Assembly (NCBI RefSeq): GCF_051401765.1
Contig: NW_027480532.1
Coordinates: forward strand, 1,240,001 to 1,304,000
DNA from: Calliopsis andreniformis
Taxonomy: Eukaryota; Arthropoda; Insecta; Hymenoptera; Andrenidae
Length of the DNA stretch: 64,000 nt
Reading direction: 5' to 3'
In this document: positions 13,396-27,546 of the stretch, in pieces
How the letters are laid out: every line of letters starts with the position of its first letter
How positions within the stretch are numbered: position 1 is the first letter of the stretch
Translations under genes and position numbers: made by a program
The notes under the pieces: generated by a model
Told to the model about the DNA's origin: nothing
The model's input: only the letters and a program-made list of their open reading frames with translations
Database searches by the model: none

Positions 13396-14021
13396 TCAAT
13401 GTTCAATCCTCAGTACTCAATCTGCAATCCTCAATCCTCAATCCTCAATCCTCAATCCTCATTCTTCAATCCTCAATACCGAATCCTCAATCTTCAATCC
13501 TCAATCCTCAATCCTCAATCCTCATCCCTCAATCCTCAATGTTCAAACTTCAATCCTCAGTCCCAAATCCTCAATCTTCACTCCTCAATACTCAACCCTC
13601 AATCTTCAATCCTCAATACTCAATCTTCAATCCTCAATCATCAATCCTCAATCCTCAATCCTCAATCCTTATTCTTCAATCCTCAATACCCAATCCTCAA
13701 TCTTCAATCCTCAATCCTCAGTCCTCAATTCTCAATCCTCAATCCTCAATCCTCGGACCTCAAACACCAATACTCAACCCTCAGTACTCGTCCTCAATCC
13801 ACAGCCCTCAATCCCCAATCCTCAATCTTCAATCATCAATATTCAATCTTCAATCCTCAATCCTCAATCCTCAATCCTCAACCCTCAATGATCAATCCGC
13901 AATACCCAATCCTCAATCTTCAATCCTCAATCCTCAATCCTCAATCCTCATTCCTCAATCCTCAATCCTCAGACCTCAGACCTCAATCTTGAATCCTGAA
14001 TCCTCAATCTTCAGCCCTCAG

Positions 14022-14164
14022 TCCTCAACAATCAGTTATCAATCCCCAATCCTCAATAGAATATCCTCAATTCACAGTTTTCGATACCCAATACTCAACC
14101 TGCAATCTTCAAATCTGTATCCACAAACATCAATTCTCATCACTCAACCCTCAACACTCAGTCC
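14022..14164 (+). repeat. Marker block 10, family A
   Basis: AGAATAT is at 14058, 769 bp after the D block. It is followed by TTCAATCTGCGATACCC at 14269, where most A blocks are followed by the CCGCGATACCC form. Confidence 0.92.
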
Positions 14165-15545
14165 CCAATCCACAACACTCAATCCTCAATCCTCAATCTT
14201 CAATCATCAATATACAACCTTCAGTCCTCAATCCTCAATACTCAATCCTCAATCCTCAATCCTCAATGTTCAATCTGCGATACCCAATCCTCAATGTTCA
14301 ATCCTCAATCCTCAATCCTCAATCCTCAATCCTCAATCCTCAATCCTCAATCTTCAATCCTCAATACTCAATCTTCAATCCTCAATCCTCAATCATCAAT
14401 CCTCAATCCTGAATCCTCAATCCTCAATCTTCAATCCTCAATACTCAATCTGCAATCCTCAATCCTCAATCCTCAATCCTCAATCCTCATTCTTCAATCC
14501 TCAATACCGAATCCTCAATCTTCAATCCTCAATCCTCAATCCTCAATCCCCATCCCTCAATCCTCAATGTTCAAACTTCAATCCTCAGTCCCAAATCCTC
14601 AATCTTCAATCCTCAATACTCAACCCTCAATCTTCAATCCTCAATACTCAATCTTCAATCCTCAATCCTCAATCCTCAATCCTCAATCCTCAATCCTCAT
14701 TCTTCAATCCTCAATACCCAATCCTCAATCTTCAATCCTCAATCCTCAGTCCTCAATTCTCAATCCGCAATCCTCAATCCTCAGACCTCAAACATCAACA
14801 CTCAACCCTCAGTCCTCGTGCTCAATCCACAACCCTCAATCCTCAATCCTCAGTCCTCAATCCTCAATCCTCAATCTTCAATCCTCAATACTCAATCCTC
14901 AATCCTCAATACTCAATCCTCAACCCTCAATGTTCTATCCGCAATACCCAATCCTCAATCTTCAATCCTCAATCCTCAATCCTCAATCCTCAATCCTCAA
15001 TCCTCAATCCTCAGACCTCAGACCTCAATCTTGAATCCTGAATCCTCAATCTTCAGCGCTCAGTCCTCAACAATCAGTTATCAATCCCCAATCCTCAATC
15101 CTCAATCCTCAATCATCAATCCTCAATCCTCAATCCTCAATCCTCAATCCTCAATTCTCAATCCGCAATCCTCAATCCTCAGACCTCAAACATCAATACT
15201 CAACCCTCAGTCCTCGTCTTCAATCCACAACCCTCAATCCTCAATTCTCAGTCCTCAATCCTCAATCCTCAATCTTCAATCCTCAATACTCAATCTTCAA
15301 TCCTCAATCCTCAGTCCTCAAACCTCAATTCTGTATCCTCAATCCTCAATTTTCAATCCTCATTCTTCAATCCTCAATACCCAGTACTCAATCTTCAATC
15401 CTCAATCCTCAATGTTCAATCCTCAATACCCAATCCTCAATCTTCAATCCTCAATCCTCAATCCTCAATCCTCAAACCTCAATCCTCAGTCCTCAAACCT
15501 CAATCCTGAATCCTCAATCCTGCATCCTCAATCTTCAGCCCTGAG

Positions 15546-15688
15546 TCCTCAACGATCAGTTGTCAATCCTCAATCCTCAATAGAATATCCTCAATTCACA
15601 GTTTTCAATACTCAATACTCAATCTGCAATCTTCAGATCTCTATCCACAAACATCAATTCTCATCGCTCAACCCTCAATACTCAGTCC
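15546..15688 (+). repeat. Marker block 11, family B (B2)
   Basis: AGAATAT is at 15582. Subtype B2 reads ACTCAATCTGCAATC instead of ACTCAACCTGCAATC. It is found only here and in the U2 and U4 equivalents (25867, 58569). Confidence 0.9.
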
Positions 15689-18600
15689 CTAATCCTCAAT
15701 CTTCAAACCTCAACAGTCAATCCTCAATCCTCAATCATCAATCCTCAAAGCTCAATCCTCAATCCTCAATCCTCAACCGTCAATCTTCAATCCTCAGACC
15801 TCAAACATCAACACTCAACCCTCAGTCCTCGCCCTCAATCCACAACCATCAATCCTCAACGCTCAACCATAAATCCTCAATACTCAACCCTCAACCTTCA
15901 ATCCTCAATACTCAATCTTCAATCCTCAATCCTCAATCCTCAATCCTCAATCGTCAATCCTCATTCTTCAATCCTCAATCCTCAATCCTCAGTCCCCAAA
16001 CCTCAATCCTCAATCATCAATCATCAAAACTCAATCTTCAATCATCTATCCTCAATACTCAATCCTCAATCCTCAATCCTCAATCGTCAGTCTTCAATCC
16101 TCAGAACTCAATCTTCAATCCTCAATCCTCAATCCTCAATCCTCAACCCTCATTCCTCAATCCTCAATCCTCAATCCTCAATCCTCAGCCCTCATCCTCT
16201 ATCCTCAATCCTCAACCCTCAATCCTCAATCTTCAATACTCGATACCCAATCCTCAATCTTCAATCCTCAATCCTCAATCCTCAATCCTCAATCCTCAAT
16301 CCTCAATTTTCAATCCTCATTCTTCAATCCTCAATACCCAATACCCAATCTTCAATCTTCAATCCTCAATCCTCAATCCTCAATTCTCAATCCTCTATCC
16401 CCAGTCCTCAGTCCTCAAACCTCAATCCTCAACCCTCAGCCCTCATTGTCAATCCTCAATCTTCAATCCTCAATCCTCAATCTTCAATCCTCAATACTCA
16501 ATCTTCAATCCTCAATCCTCAATCCGCAATCCTCAATCTTCAATCCTCAATCCTCAATCCTCAATCCTCAATCCTCAATCTTCAATCCTCGATACTCAAT
16601 CTTCAATCATCAATCCTCAATCCTCAATCCTCAATCCTCAATCCTCAATCCTCATTCTTCAATCCTCAATACCCAATCCTCAATCCTCAATCTTCAATCC
16701 TCAATCCTCATTCCTCAATACTTAATCTTCAATCCTCAATCCTCAATACTCAATCCTCAATCCCCAATCCTCAATCCTCAATCGTCAATCCTCAATCCTC
16801 AATCCTCAATCCTCAATCTTCAATCCTCAATACTCAATCTTCAATCCTCAATCCTCAATCCGCAATCCTCAATCTTCAATCCTCAATCCTCAATCCTCAA
16901 TCCTCAATCCTCAATCTTCAATCCTCAATGCTCAATCTCCAATCCTCATTCCTCAATCCTCAATCCTCAATCCTCATTCTTCAATCCTCAGTACCAAATC
17001 CTCAACCTTCAATCCTCAATCCTCAATCCTCAATTCTCAATCCTCAATCCTCGATCCTCAGACCTCAAACATCAATACTCAACCCTCAGTCCTCGTCCTC
17101 AATCCACAACACTCAATCCTCAATCCTCAATCTTCAATCATCAATATACAATCTTCAGTCCTCAATCCTCAATACTCAATCCTCAAACCTCAATCCTCCA
17201 TGTTCAATCCGCGATACCCAATCCTCAAAGTTCAGTCCTCAATCCTCAATCCTCAATCCTCAATCCTCAATCCTCAATCCTCAATCCTCGATCCTCAGTC
17301 CCAAAACCTCAATCCTCAATTTTCAATCCCCAATACTCAGTCTTCAATCATCGATCCTCAATACTCAATCCTCAATCGTCAATCCTCAATCCTCAATCCT
17401 CATTCTTCAATCCTCAATACCCAATCCTCAATCCTCAATCCTCAATCCTCAATCGTCAATCTTCAATCCTCAATACTCAATCTTCAATCCTCAATCCTCA
17501 ATCCTCAATCCTCAATCCTCAATCCTCATTCTTCAATCCTCAATACCCAATCCTCAATCTTCAATCCTCAATCCTCAATCCACAATTCTCAATCTTCAAT
17601 CCTCAATCCTCAATCCTCATTCATCAATCCTCAATACCCAATCCTCAATCCTCAATCGTCGGTCTTCAATCCTCAATACTCAATCTTCAATCCTCAATCC
17701 TCAATCCTCAATCCTCAATCCTCAATCCTCATTCTTCAATCCTCAATACCCAATCCTCAATCCTCGATATATAATCCTCAATCCTGAATCCTCAATTCTC
17801 AATCCTCAGTCCTCAGTCCTCAGTCCTCAAACCTCAATCCTCAACCCTCATTCCTCATCCTCAATCCTCAATCCTCAATCTTCAATCCTCTATCCTCAAT
17901 CCTCAATACTTAATCTTCAACCCTCAAACCTCAATTCTCAATCCTCAATCCTCAATCCTCAATCCTCAATCCTCAATCCTCAATCCTCAATTGTCAGTCT
18001 TCAATCCTCAATACTTAATCTTCAATCCTCAATCCTCAATCCTCAATCCTCAATCCTCAATTCTCAATCCTCAGTCCTCAGTCCTCAGTCCTCAAACCTC
18101 AATCCTCAACCCTCATTCCTCATCCTCAATCCTCAATCCTCAATCCTGAATCCTGAATCCTCAATCCTCAATCTTCAATCCTCAGTACTCAATCTGCAAT
18201 CCTCAATCCTCAATCCTCAATCCTCAATCCTCATTCTTCAATCCTCAATACCGAATCCTCAATCTTCAATCCTCAATCCTCAATCCTCAATCCTCATCCC
18301 TCAATCCTCAATGTTCAAACTTCAATCCTCAGTCCCAAATCCTCAATCTTCACTCCTCAATACTCAACCCTCAATCTTCAATCCTCAATACTCAATCTTC
18401 AATCCTCAATCATCAATCCTCAATCCTCAATCCTCAATCCTCAATCTTCAATCCTCAATACCCAATCCTCAATCTTCAATCCTCAATCCTCAGTCCTCAA
18501 TTCTCAATCCTCAATCCTCAATCCTCGGACCTCAAACACCAATACTCAACCCTCAGTACTCGTCCTCAATCCACAGCCCTCAATCCCCAATCCTCAATCT

Positions 18601-18786
18601 TCAATCATCAATATTCAATCTTCAATCCTCAATCCTCAATCCTCAACCCTCAATGATCAATCCGCAATACCCAATCCTCAATCTTCAATCCTCAATCCTC
18701 AATCCTCAATCCTCATTCCTCAATCCTCAATCCGCAGACCTCAGACCTCAATCTTGAATCCTGAATCCTCAATCTTCAGCCCTCAG

Positions 18787-18929
18787 TCCTCAACAATCAG
18801 TTATCAATCCCCAATCCTCAATAGAATATCCTCAATTCACAGTTTTCGATACCCAATACTCAACCTGCAATCTTCAAATCTGTATCCACAAACATCAATT
18901 CTCATCACTCAACCCTCAACACTCAGTCC
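18787..18929 (+). repeat. Marker block 12, family A
   Basis: AGAATAT is at 18823. It is the first A block of U2, partner of 8543 at an offset of 10,244. Confidence 0.92.
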
Positions 18930-20408
18930 CCAATCCACAACACTCAATCCTCAATCCTCAATCTTCAATCATCAATATACAACCTTCAGTCCTCAATCCT
19001 CAATACTCAATCCTCAATCCTCAATCCTCAATGTTCAATCCGCGATACCCAATCCTCAATGTTCAATCCTCAATCCTCAATCCTCAATCCTCAATCCTCA
19101 ATCCTCAATCCTCAATCTTCAATCCTCAATACTCAATCTTCAATCCTCAATCCTCAATCATCAATCCTCAATCCTGAATCCTCAATCCTCAATCTTCAAT
19201 CCTCAATACTCAATCTGCAATCCTCAATCCTCAATCCTCAATCCTCAATCCTCATTCTTCAATCCTCAATACCGAATCCTCAATCTTCAATCCTCAATCC
19301 TCAATCCTCAATCCCCATCCCTCAATCCTCAATGTTCAAACTTCAATCCTCAGTCCCAAATCCTCAATCTTCAATCCTCAATACTCAACCCTCAATCTTC
19401 AATCCTCAATACTCAATCTTCAATCCTCAATCCTCAATCCTCAATCCTCAATCCTCAATCCTCATTCTTCAATCCTCAATACCCAATCCTCAATCTTCAA
19501 TCCTCAATCCTCAGTCCTCAATTCTCAATCCGCAATCCTCAATCCTCAGACCTCAAACATCAATACTCAACCCTCAGTCCTCGTGCTCAATCCACAACCC
19601 TCAATCCTCAATCCTCAGTCCTCAATCCTCAATCCTCAATCTTCAATCCTCAATACTCAATCCTCAATCCTCAATACTCAATCCTCAACCCTTAATGTTC
19701 TATCCGCAATACCCAATCCTCAATCTTCAATCCTCAATCCTCAATCCTCAATCCTCAATCCTCAATCCTCAATCCTCAGACCTCAGACCTCAATCTTGAA
19801 TCCTGAATCCTCAATCTTCAGCGCTCAGTCCTCAACAATCAGTTATCAATCCCCAATCCTCAATCCTCAATCCTCAATCATCAATCCTCAATCCTCAATC
19901 TTCAATCCTCAATACTCAATCTTCAATCCTCAATCCTCAATCCTCAATCCTCAATCCTCATTCTTGAATCCTCAATACACAATCCTCAATCCTCAATCCT
20001 TAATCCTCAATCCTCAATTCTCAATCCGCAATCCTCAATCCTCAGACCTCAAACATCAATACTCAACCCTCAGTCCTCGTCCTCAATCCACAACCCTCAA
20101 TCCTCAATCCTCAGTCCTCAATCCTCAATCCTCAATCTTCAATCCTCAATACTCAATCTTCAATCCTCAATCCTCAGTCCTCAAACCTCAATTCTGTATC
20201 CTCAATCCTCAATTTTCAATCCTCATTCTTCAATCCTCAATACCCAGTACTCAATCTTCAATCCTCAATCCTCAATGTTCAATCCTCAATACCCAATCCT
20301 CAATCTTCAATCCTCAATCCTCAATCCTCAATCCTCAAACCTCAATCCTCAGTCCTCAAACCTCAATCCTGAATCCTCAATCCTGCATCCTCAACCTTCA
20401 GCCCTGAG

Positions 20409-20551
20409 TCCTCAACGATCAGTTGTCAATCCTCAATCCTCAATAGAATATCCTCAATTCACAGTTTTCAATACTCAATACTCAACCTGCAATCTTCAGA
20501 TCTCTATCCACAAACATCAATTCTCATCGCTCAACCCTCAATACTCAGTCC
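20409..20551 (+). repeat. Marker block 13, family B (B1)
   Basis: AGAATAT is at 20445. The next C block follows after only 552 bp because of the 230-bp deletion private to U2. Confidence 0.92.
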
Positions 20552-20960
20552 CTAATCCTCAATCTTCAAACCTCAATCCTCAATCGTCAATCCTCATTCT
20601 TCAATCCTCAATCCTCAATCCTCAGTCCCCAAACCTCAATCCTCAATCATCAATCATCAAAACTCAATCTTCAATCCTCTATCCTCAATACTCAATCCTC
20701 AATCCTCAATCCTCAATCGTCAGTCTTCAATCCTCAGAACTCAATCTTCAATCCTCAATCCTCAATCCTCAATCTTCAACCCTCATTCCTCAATCCTCAA
20801 TCCTCAATCCTCAACCCTCAGCCCTCATCCTCTATCCTCAATCCTCAACCCTCAATCCTCAATCTTCAATACTCGATACTCAATCTTCAATCCTCAATCC
20901 TCAGTCCTCAAACCTCAATTCTGAGTCCTCAGTCCTGAATCCTCAATCTTCGGCCCTCAG

Positions 20961-21103
20961 TCCTCAACAATCAGTTGTCAATCCTCAATCCTCAATAGAA
21001 TATCCTCAATCCACAGTTTTCAATACTCAATACTCAATCAGCAGTCTTCAAACCTCTATCCACAAACATCAATTCTCATCACTCAACCCTCAACACTCAG
21101 TCC
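20961..21103 (+). repeat. Marker block 14, family C
   Basis: AGAATAT is at 20997. U2 partner of 10640. Confidence 0.92.
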
Positions 21104-23573
21104 TCAATGTTCAAGCCTCAATCCTCAATCCTCAATCCTCATTCGTCAATCTTCAATCCTCAATACTCAATCTTCGATCCTCAATCCTCAATCCTCAATA
21201 CTCAAACCTCAATCCTCATTCGTGAATCTTCAATCCTCAATACTCAATCTTCGATCCTCAATCCTCAATCCTCAATACTCAATCCTCAATCCTCAATTTT
21301 CTATACTCATTCTTCACTCCTCAATACCCAATACTCAATCTTCAATCTTCAATCCTCAATCCTCAATCCTCAATCCTCATTCTTCAATCCTCAATACCCA
21401 ATCCTCAATCTTCAATCCTCAATCCTCAATCCTCAATCCTCAATCCTCAATCCTCAATTTTCAATCCTCATTCTTCAATCCTCAATACCCAATACCCAAT
21501 CTTCAATCTTCAATCCTCAATCCTCAATCCTCAATTCTCAATCCTCTATCCCCAGTCCTCAGTCCTCAAACCTCAATCCTCAACCCTCAGCCCTCATTGT
21601 CAATCCTCAATCTTCAATCCTCAATCCTCAATCTTCAATGCTCAATACCCAATACTCAATCTTCAATCTTCAATCCTCAATCCTCAATCCTCAATTCTCA
21701 ATCCTCAATCCTCAATCCTCAATCCTCAATCTTCAATCCTCAATGCTCAATCTTCAATCCTCATTCCTCAATCCTCAATCCTCAATCCTCATTCTTCAAT
21801 CCTCAGTACCAAATCCTCAACCTTCAATCCTCAATCCTCAATCCTCAATTCTCAATCCTCAATCCTCGATCCTCAGACCTCAAACATCAATACTCAACCC
21901 TCAGTCCTCGTCCTCAATCCACAACACTCAATCCTCAATCCTCAATCTTCAATCATCAATATACAATCTTCAGTCCTCAATCCTCAATACTCAATCCTCA
22001 AACCTCAATCCTCCATGTTCAATCCGCGATACCCAATCCTCAAAGTTCAGTCCTCAATCCTCAATCCTCAATCCTCAATCCTCAATCCTCAATCCTCAAT
22101 CCTCAATCCTCAGTCCCAAAACCTCAATCCTCAATTTTCATCCCCAATACTCAGTCTTCAATCATCGATCCTCAATACTCAATCCTCAATCGTCAATCCT
22201 CAATCCTCAATCCTCATTCTTCAATCCTCAATACCCAATCCTCAATCCTCAATCTTTAATCCTCAATCCTCAATCCTCAATTCTAAATCCTCAATCCTCA
22301 GTCCTCAGTCCTCAAACCTCAATCCTCAACCCTCATCCCTCATCCTCAATCCTCAATCTTCAATCCTCAATACTGAATCCTCAATACTCAATCTTCAACC
22401 CTCAATCCTCAATTCTTAATCGTCAATCCTCAATCCTCAATCCTCAATCCTCAATCCTCAATCCTCAATCGTCAGTCTTCAATCCTCAATACTCAATCTC
22501 CAATCCTCAATCCTCAATCCCCAATCCTCAATCCTCAATCCTCAACCCTCAATCCTCAATCCTCAGTCCCCAAACCTCAATCCTCATGCTTCAATCCTCA
22601 ATACTCAGTCCTCAATCCTCGATCCTCAATTCTCAATCCTCAATCCTCAATCCTCAATCGTCAGTCTTCAATCCTCAATACTCAATCTTCAATCCTCAAT
22701 CCTCAACCCTCAATCTTCAATCCTCAATCCTCATTCTTCAATCCTCAATACCCAATCCTCAATCTTCAATCCTCAATCCTCAACCCTCAATTCTCAATCC
22801 TCCATTCTCAGTCCTCAGTCCTCAAACCTCAATCCTCAACTCTCAGTCCTCAGTCCTCAAACATCAATCCTCAACCCTCATCCCTCATCCTAAATCCTCA
22901 ATCCTCATTCTCCAATCCTCAATCCTCAATCCTCAATACTCAATCTTCAATCCTCAATTCTCAATCGTCAGTCTTCAATCCTCAATACTCAATCTTCAAT
23001 CCTCAATCCTCAATCCGCAATCCTCAATCTTCAATCCTCAATCCTCAATCCTCAATCCTCAATCCTCAATCTTCAATCCTCAATACTCAATCTTCAATCA
23101 TCAATCCTCAATCCTCAATCCTCAATCCTCAATCCTCAATCCTCATTCTTCAATCCTCAATACCCAATCCTCAATCCTCAATCTTCAATCCTCAATCCTC
23201 ATTCCTCGATACTTAATCTTCAATCCTCAATCCTCAATTCTCAATCCTCAATCCTCAATCCTCAATCCTCAATCGTCAATCCTCAATCCTCAATACTCAA
23301 TTGTCAGTCTTCAATCCTCAATACTTAATCTTCAATCCTCAATCCTCAATCCTCAATCCTCAATCCTCATTCTTCAATCCTCAATACCCAATCCTCAATC
23401 TTCAATCCTCAATCCTCAATCCTCAATCCTCAATAGTCAATCTTCAATCCTCAACCCTCAATCCTCAATCCTCAGTCTTCAATCCTCAATACTCAATCTT
23501 CAATCCTCAATCCTCAGTCCTCAAACCTCAGTTCTGAATCCTTAACCCTGAATCCTTAATCCTCGGCCCTCAG

Positions 23574-23716
23574 TCCTCAACAATCAGTCGTCTATCCTCA
23601 ATCCTCAATAGAATATCCACAATTCACAGTTTTCAATACTCAATACTCAATCTGCAGTCTTCAAACCTCTATCCACAAACGTCAATTCTCATCACTCAAC
23701 CCTCAACACTCAGTCC
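23574..23716 (+). repeat. Marker block 15, family D
   Basis: AGAATAT is at 23610. U2 partner of 13253; also the source-like partner of 27404 (offset 3,830). Confidence 0.92.
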
Positions 23717-24342
23717 TCAATGTTCAATCCTCAGTACTCAATCTGCAATCCTCAATCCTCAATCCTCAATCCTCAATCCTCATTCTTCAATCCTCAATAC
23801 CGAATCCTCAATCTTCAATCCTCAATCCTCAATCCTCAATCCTCATCCCTCAATCCTCAATGTTCAAACTTCAATCCTCAGTCCCAAATCCTCAATCTTC
23901 ACTCCTCAATACTCAACCCTCAATCTTCAATCCTCAATACTCAATCTTCAATCCTCAATCATCAATCCTCAATCCTCAATCCTCAATCCTTATTCTTCAA
24001 TCCTCAATACCCAATCCTCAATCTTCAATCCTCAATCCTCAGTCCTCAATTCTCAATCCTCAATCCTCAATCCTCGGACCTCAAACACCAATACTCAACC
24101 CTCAGTACTCGTCCTCAATCCACAGCCCTCAATCCCCAATCCTCAATCTTCAATCATCAATATTCAATCTTCAATCCTCAATCCTCAATCCTCAATCCTC
24201 AACCCTCAATGATCAATCCGCAATACCCAATCCTCAATCTTCAATCCTCAATCCTCAATCCTCAATCCTCATTCCTCAATCCTCAATCCTCAGACCTCAG
24301 ACCTCAATCTTGAATCCTGAATCCTCAATCTTCAGCCCTCAG

Positions 24343-24485
24343 TCCTCAACAATCAGTTATCAATCCCCAATCCTCAATAGAATATCCTCAATTCACAGTT
24401 TTCGATACCCAATACTCAACCTGCAATCTTCAAATCTGTATCCACAAACATCAATTCTCATCACTCAACCCTCAACACTCAGTCC
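24343..24485 (+). repeat. Marker block 16, family A
   Basis: AGAATAT is at 24379. Second A block of U2, partner of 14022. Confidence 0.92.
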
Positions 24486-25866
24486 CCAATCCACAACACT
24501 CAATCCTCAATCCTCAATCTTCAATCATCAATATACAACCTTCAGTCCTCAATCCTCAATACTCAATCCTCAATCCTCAATCCTCAATGTTCAATCTGCG
24601 ATACCCAATCCTCAATGTTCAATCCTCAATCCTCAATCCTCAATCCTCAATCCTCAATCCTCAATCCTCAATCTTCAATCCTCAATACTCAATCTTCAAT
24701 CCTCAATCCTCAATCATCAATCCTCAATCCTGAATCCTCAATCCTCAATCTTCAATCCTCAATACTCAATCTGCAATCCTCAATCCTCAATCCTCAATCC
24801 TCAATCCTCATTCTTCAATCCTCAATACCGAATCCTCAATCTTCAATCCTCAATCCTCAATCCTCAATCCCCATCCCTCAATCCTCAATGTTCAAACTTC
24901 AATCCTCAGTCCCAAATCCTCAATCTTCAATCCTCAATACTCAACCCTCAATCTTCAATCCTCAATACTCAATCTTCAATCCTCAATCCTCAATCCTCAA
25001 TCCTCAATCCTCAATCCTCATTCTTCAATCCTCAATACCCAATCCTCAATCTTCAATCCTCAATCCTCAGTCCTCAATTCTCAATCCGCAATCCTCAATC
25101 CTCAGACCTCAAACATCAACACTCAACCCTCAGTCCTCGTGCTCAATCCACAACCCTCAATCCTCAATCCTCAGTCCTCAATCCTCAATCCTCAATCTTC
25201 AATCCTCAATACTCAATCCTCAATCCTCAATACTCAATCCTCAACCCTCAATGTTCTATCCGCAATACCCAATCCTCAATCTTCAATCCTCAATCCTCAA
25301 TCCTCAATCCTCAATCCTCAATCCTCAATCCTCAGACCTCAGACCTCAATCTTGAATCCTGAATCCTCAATCTTCAGCGCTCAGTCCTCAACAATCAGTT
25401 ATCAATCCCCAATCCTCAATCCTCAATCCTCAATCATCAATCCTCAATCCTCAATCCTCAATCCTCAATCCTCAATTCTCAATCCGCAATCCTCAATCCT
25501 CAGACCTCAAACATCAATACTCAACCCTCAGTCCTCGTCTTCAATCCACAACCCTCAATCCTCAATTCTCAGTCCTCAATCCTCAATCCTCAATCTTCAA
25601 TCCTCAATACTCAATCTTCAATCCTCAATCCTCAGTCCTCAAACCTCAATTCTGTATCCTCAATCCTCAATTTTCAATCCTCATTCTTCAATCCTCAATA
25701 CCCAGTACTCAATCTTCAATCCTCAATCCTCAATGTTCAATCCTCAATACCCAATCCTCAATCTTCAATCCTCAATCCTCAATCCTCAATCCTCAAACCT
25801 CAATCCTCAGTCCTCAAACCTCAATCCTGAATCCTCAATCCTGCATCCTCAATCTTCAGCCCTGAG

Positions 25867-26009
25867 TCCTCAACGATCAGTTGTCAATCCTCAATCCTCA
25901 ATAGAATATCCTCAATTCACAGTTTTCAATACTCAATACTCAATCTGCAATCTTCAGATCTCTATCCACAAACATCAATTCTCATCGCTCAACCCTCAAT
26001 ACTCAGTCC
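25867..26009 (+). repeat. Marker block 17, family B (B2)
   Basis: AGAATAT is at 25903. Partner of 15546, with the same AATCTGCAATC form. Confidence 0.92.
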
Positions 26010-27403
26010 CTAATCCTCAATCTTCAAACCTCAACAGTCAATCCTCAATCCTCAATCATCAATCCTCAATGCTCAATCCTCAATCCTCAATCCTCAACCG
26101 TCAATCTTCAATCCTCAGACCTCAAACATCAACACTCAACCCTCAGTCCTCGCCCTCAATCCACAACCATCAATCCTCAACGCTCAACCATAAATCCTCA
26201 ATACTCAACCCTCAACCTTCAATCCTCAATACTCAATCTTCAATCCTCAATCCTCAATCCTCAATCCTCAATCGTCAATCCTCATTCTTCAATCCTCAAT
26301 CCTCAATCCTCAGTCCCCAAACCTCAATCCTCAATCATCAATCATCAAAACTCAATCTTCAATCATCTATCCTCAATACTCAATCCTCAATCCTCAATCC
26401 TCAATCGTCAGTCTTCAATCCTCAGAACTCAATCTTCAATCCTCAATCCTCAATCCTCAATCCTCAACCCTCATTCCTCAATCCTCAATCCTCAATCCTC
26501 AATCCTCAGCCCTCATCCTCTATCCTCAATCCTCAACCCTCAATCCTCAATCTTCAATACTCGATACCCAATCCTCAATCTTCAATCCTCAATCCTCAAT
26601 CCTCAATCCTCAATCCTCAATCCTCAATTTTCAATCCTCATTCTTCAATCCTCAATACCCAATACCCAATCTTCAATCTTCAATCCTCAATCCTCAATCC
26701 TCAATTCTCAATCCTCTATCCCCAGTCCTCAGTCCTCAAACCTCAATCCTCAACCCTCAGCCCTCATTGTCAATCCTCAATCTTCAATCCTCAATCCTCA
26801 ATCTTCAATCCTCAATACTCAATCTTCAATCCTCAATCCTCAATCCGCAATCCTCAATCTTCAATCCTCAATCCTCAATCCTCAATCCTCAATCCTCAAT
26901 CTTCAATCCTCGATACTCAATCTTCAATCATCAATCCTCAATCCTCAATCCTCAATCCTCAATCCTCAATCCTCATTCTTCAATCCTCAATACCCAATCC
27001 TCAATCCTCAATCTTCAATCCTCAATCCTCATTCCTCAATACTTAATCTTCAATCCTCAATCCTCAATACTCAATCCTCAATCCCCAATCCTCAATCCTC
27101 AATCGTCAATCCTCAATCCTCAATACTCAATTGTCAGTCTTCAATCCTCAATACTTAATCTTCAATCCTCAATCCTCAATCCTCAATCCTCAATCCTCAT
27201 TCTTCAATCCTCAATACCCAATCCTCAATCTTCAATCCTCAATCCTCAATCCTCAATCCTCAATAGTCAATCTTCAATCCTCAACCCTCAATCCTCAATC
27301 CTCAGTCTTCAATCCTCAATACTCAATCTTCAATCCTCAATCCTCAGTCCTCAAACCTCAGTTCTGAATCCTTAACCCTGAATCCTTAATCCTCGGCCCT
27401 CAG

Positions 27404-27546
27404 TCCTCAACAATCAGTCGTCTATCCTCAATAATCAATAGAATATCCACAATTCACAGTTTTCAATACTCAATACTCAATCTGCAGTCTTCAAACCTCT
27501 ATCCACAAACGTCAATTCTCATCACTCAACCCTCAACACTCAGTCC
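27404..27546 (+). repeat. Marker block 18, family D
   Basis: AGAATAT is at 27440. It is preceded by CTCAATAATCAATAG, a change shared only with 60106, which supports U4 having been copied from, or into, U3. Confidence 0.92.

Larger units (their letters stand above)
6540..16783 (+). repeat. Higher-order unit U1 (10,244 bp)
   Basis: This is the first of two adjacent copies of a 10.2-10.3 kb unit. The start is where GTCAATCC at 6540 corresponds to GTCAATCC at 16784. Landmarks are shifted by 10,244 (7522/17766, 8579/18823), then 10,551 (9894/20445), then 10,321 (10676/20997, 13289/23610, 14058/24379, 15582/25903). Marker order is A-B-C-D-A-B. Compared with U2 it lacks 307 bp at 9783 and keeps 230 bp that U2 lost. 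Private variants include CTCAAAGCTC near 15745 and TCCTCAGTCCTCAATCC near 8030. Confidence 0.9.
16784..27104 (+). repeat. Higher-order unit U2 (about 10.3 kb)
   Basis: U2 is the tandem neighbour of U1, with the same marker order A-B-C-D-A-B. Its end is set by the string GTCAATCCTCAATCCTCAA, also present at its start (16784). After it, U1 runs into U2, but U2 runs into TACTCAATTGTCAG. It has the 307 bp missing from U1 at 9783. It lacks 230 bp near 20575 (32 heptamers plus one 6-bp unit), so its B-to-C marker distance is 552 instead of 782. A private base change is TCCGCAGACC at 18731. Over long stretches only isolated substitutions separate U1 and U2. Confidence 0.9.
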
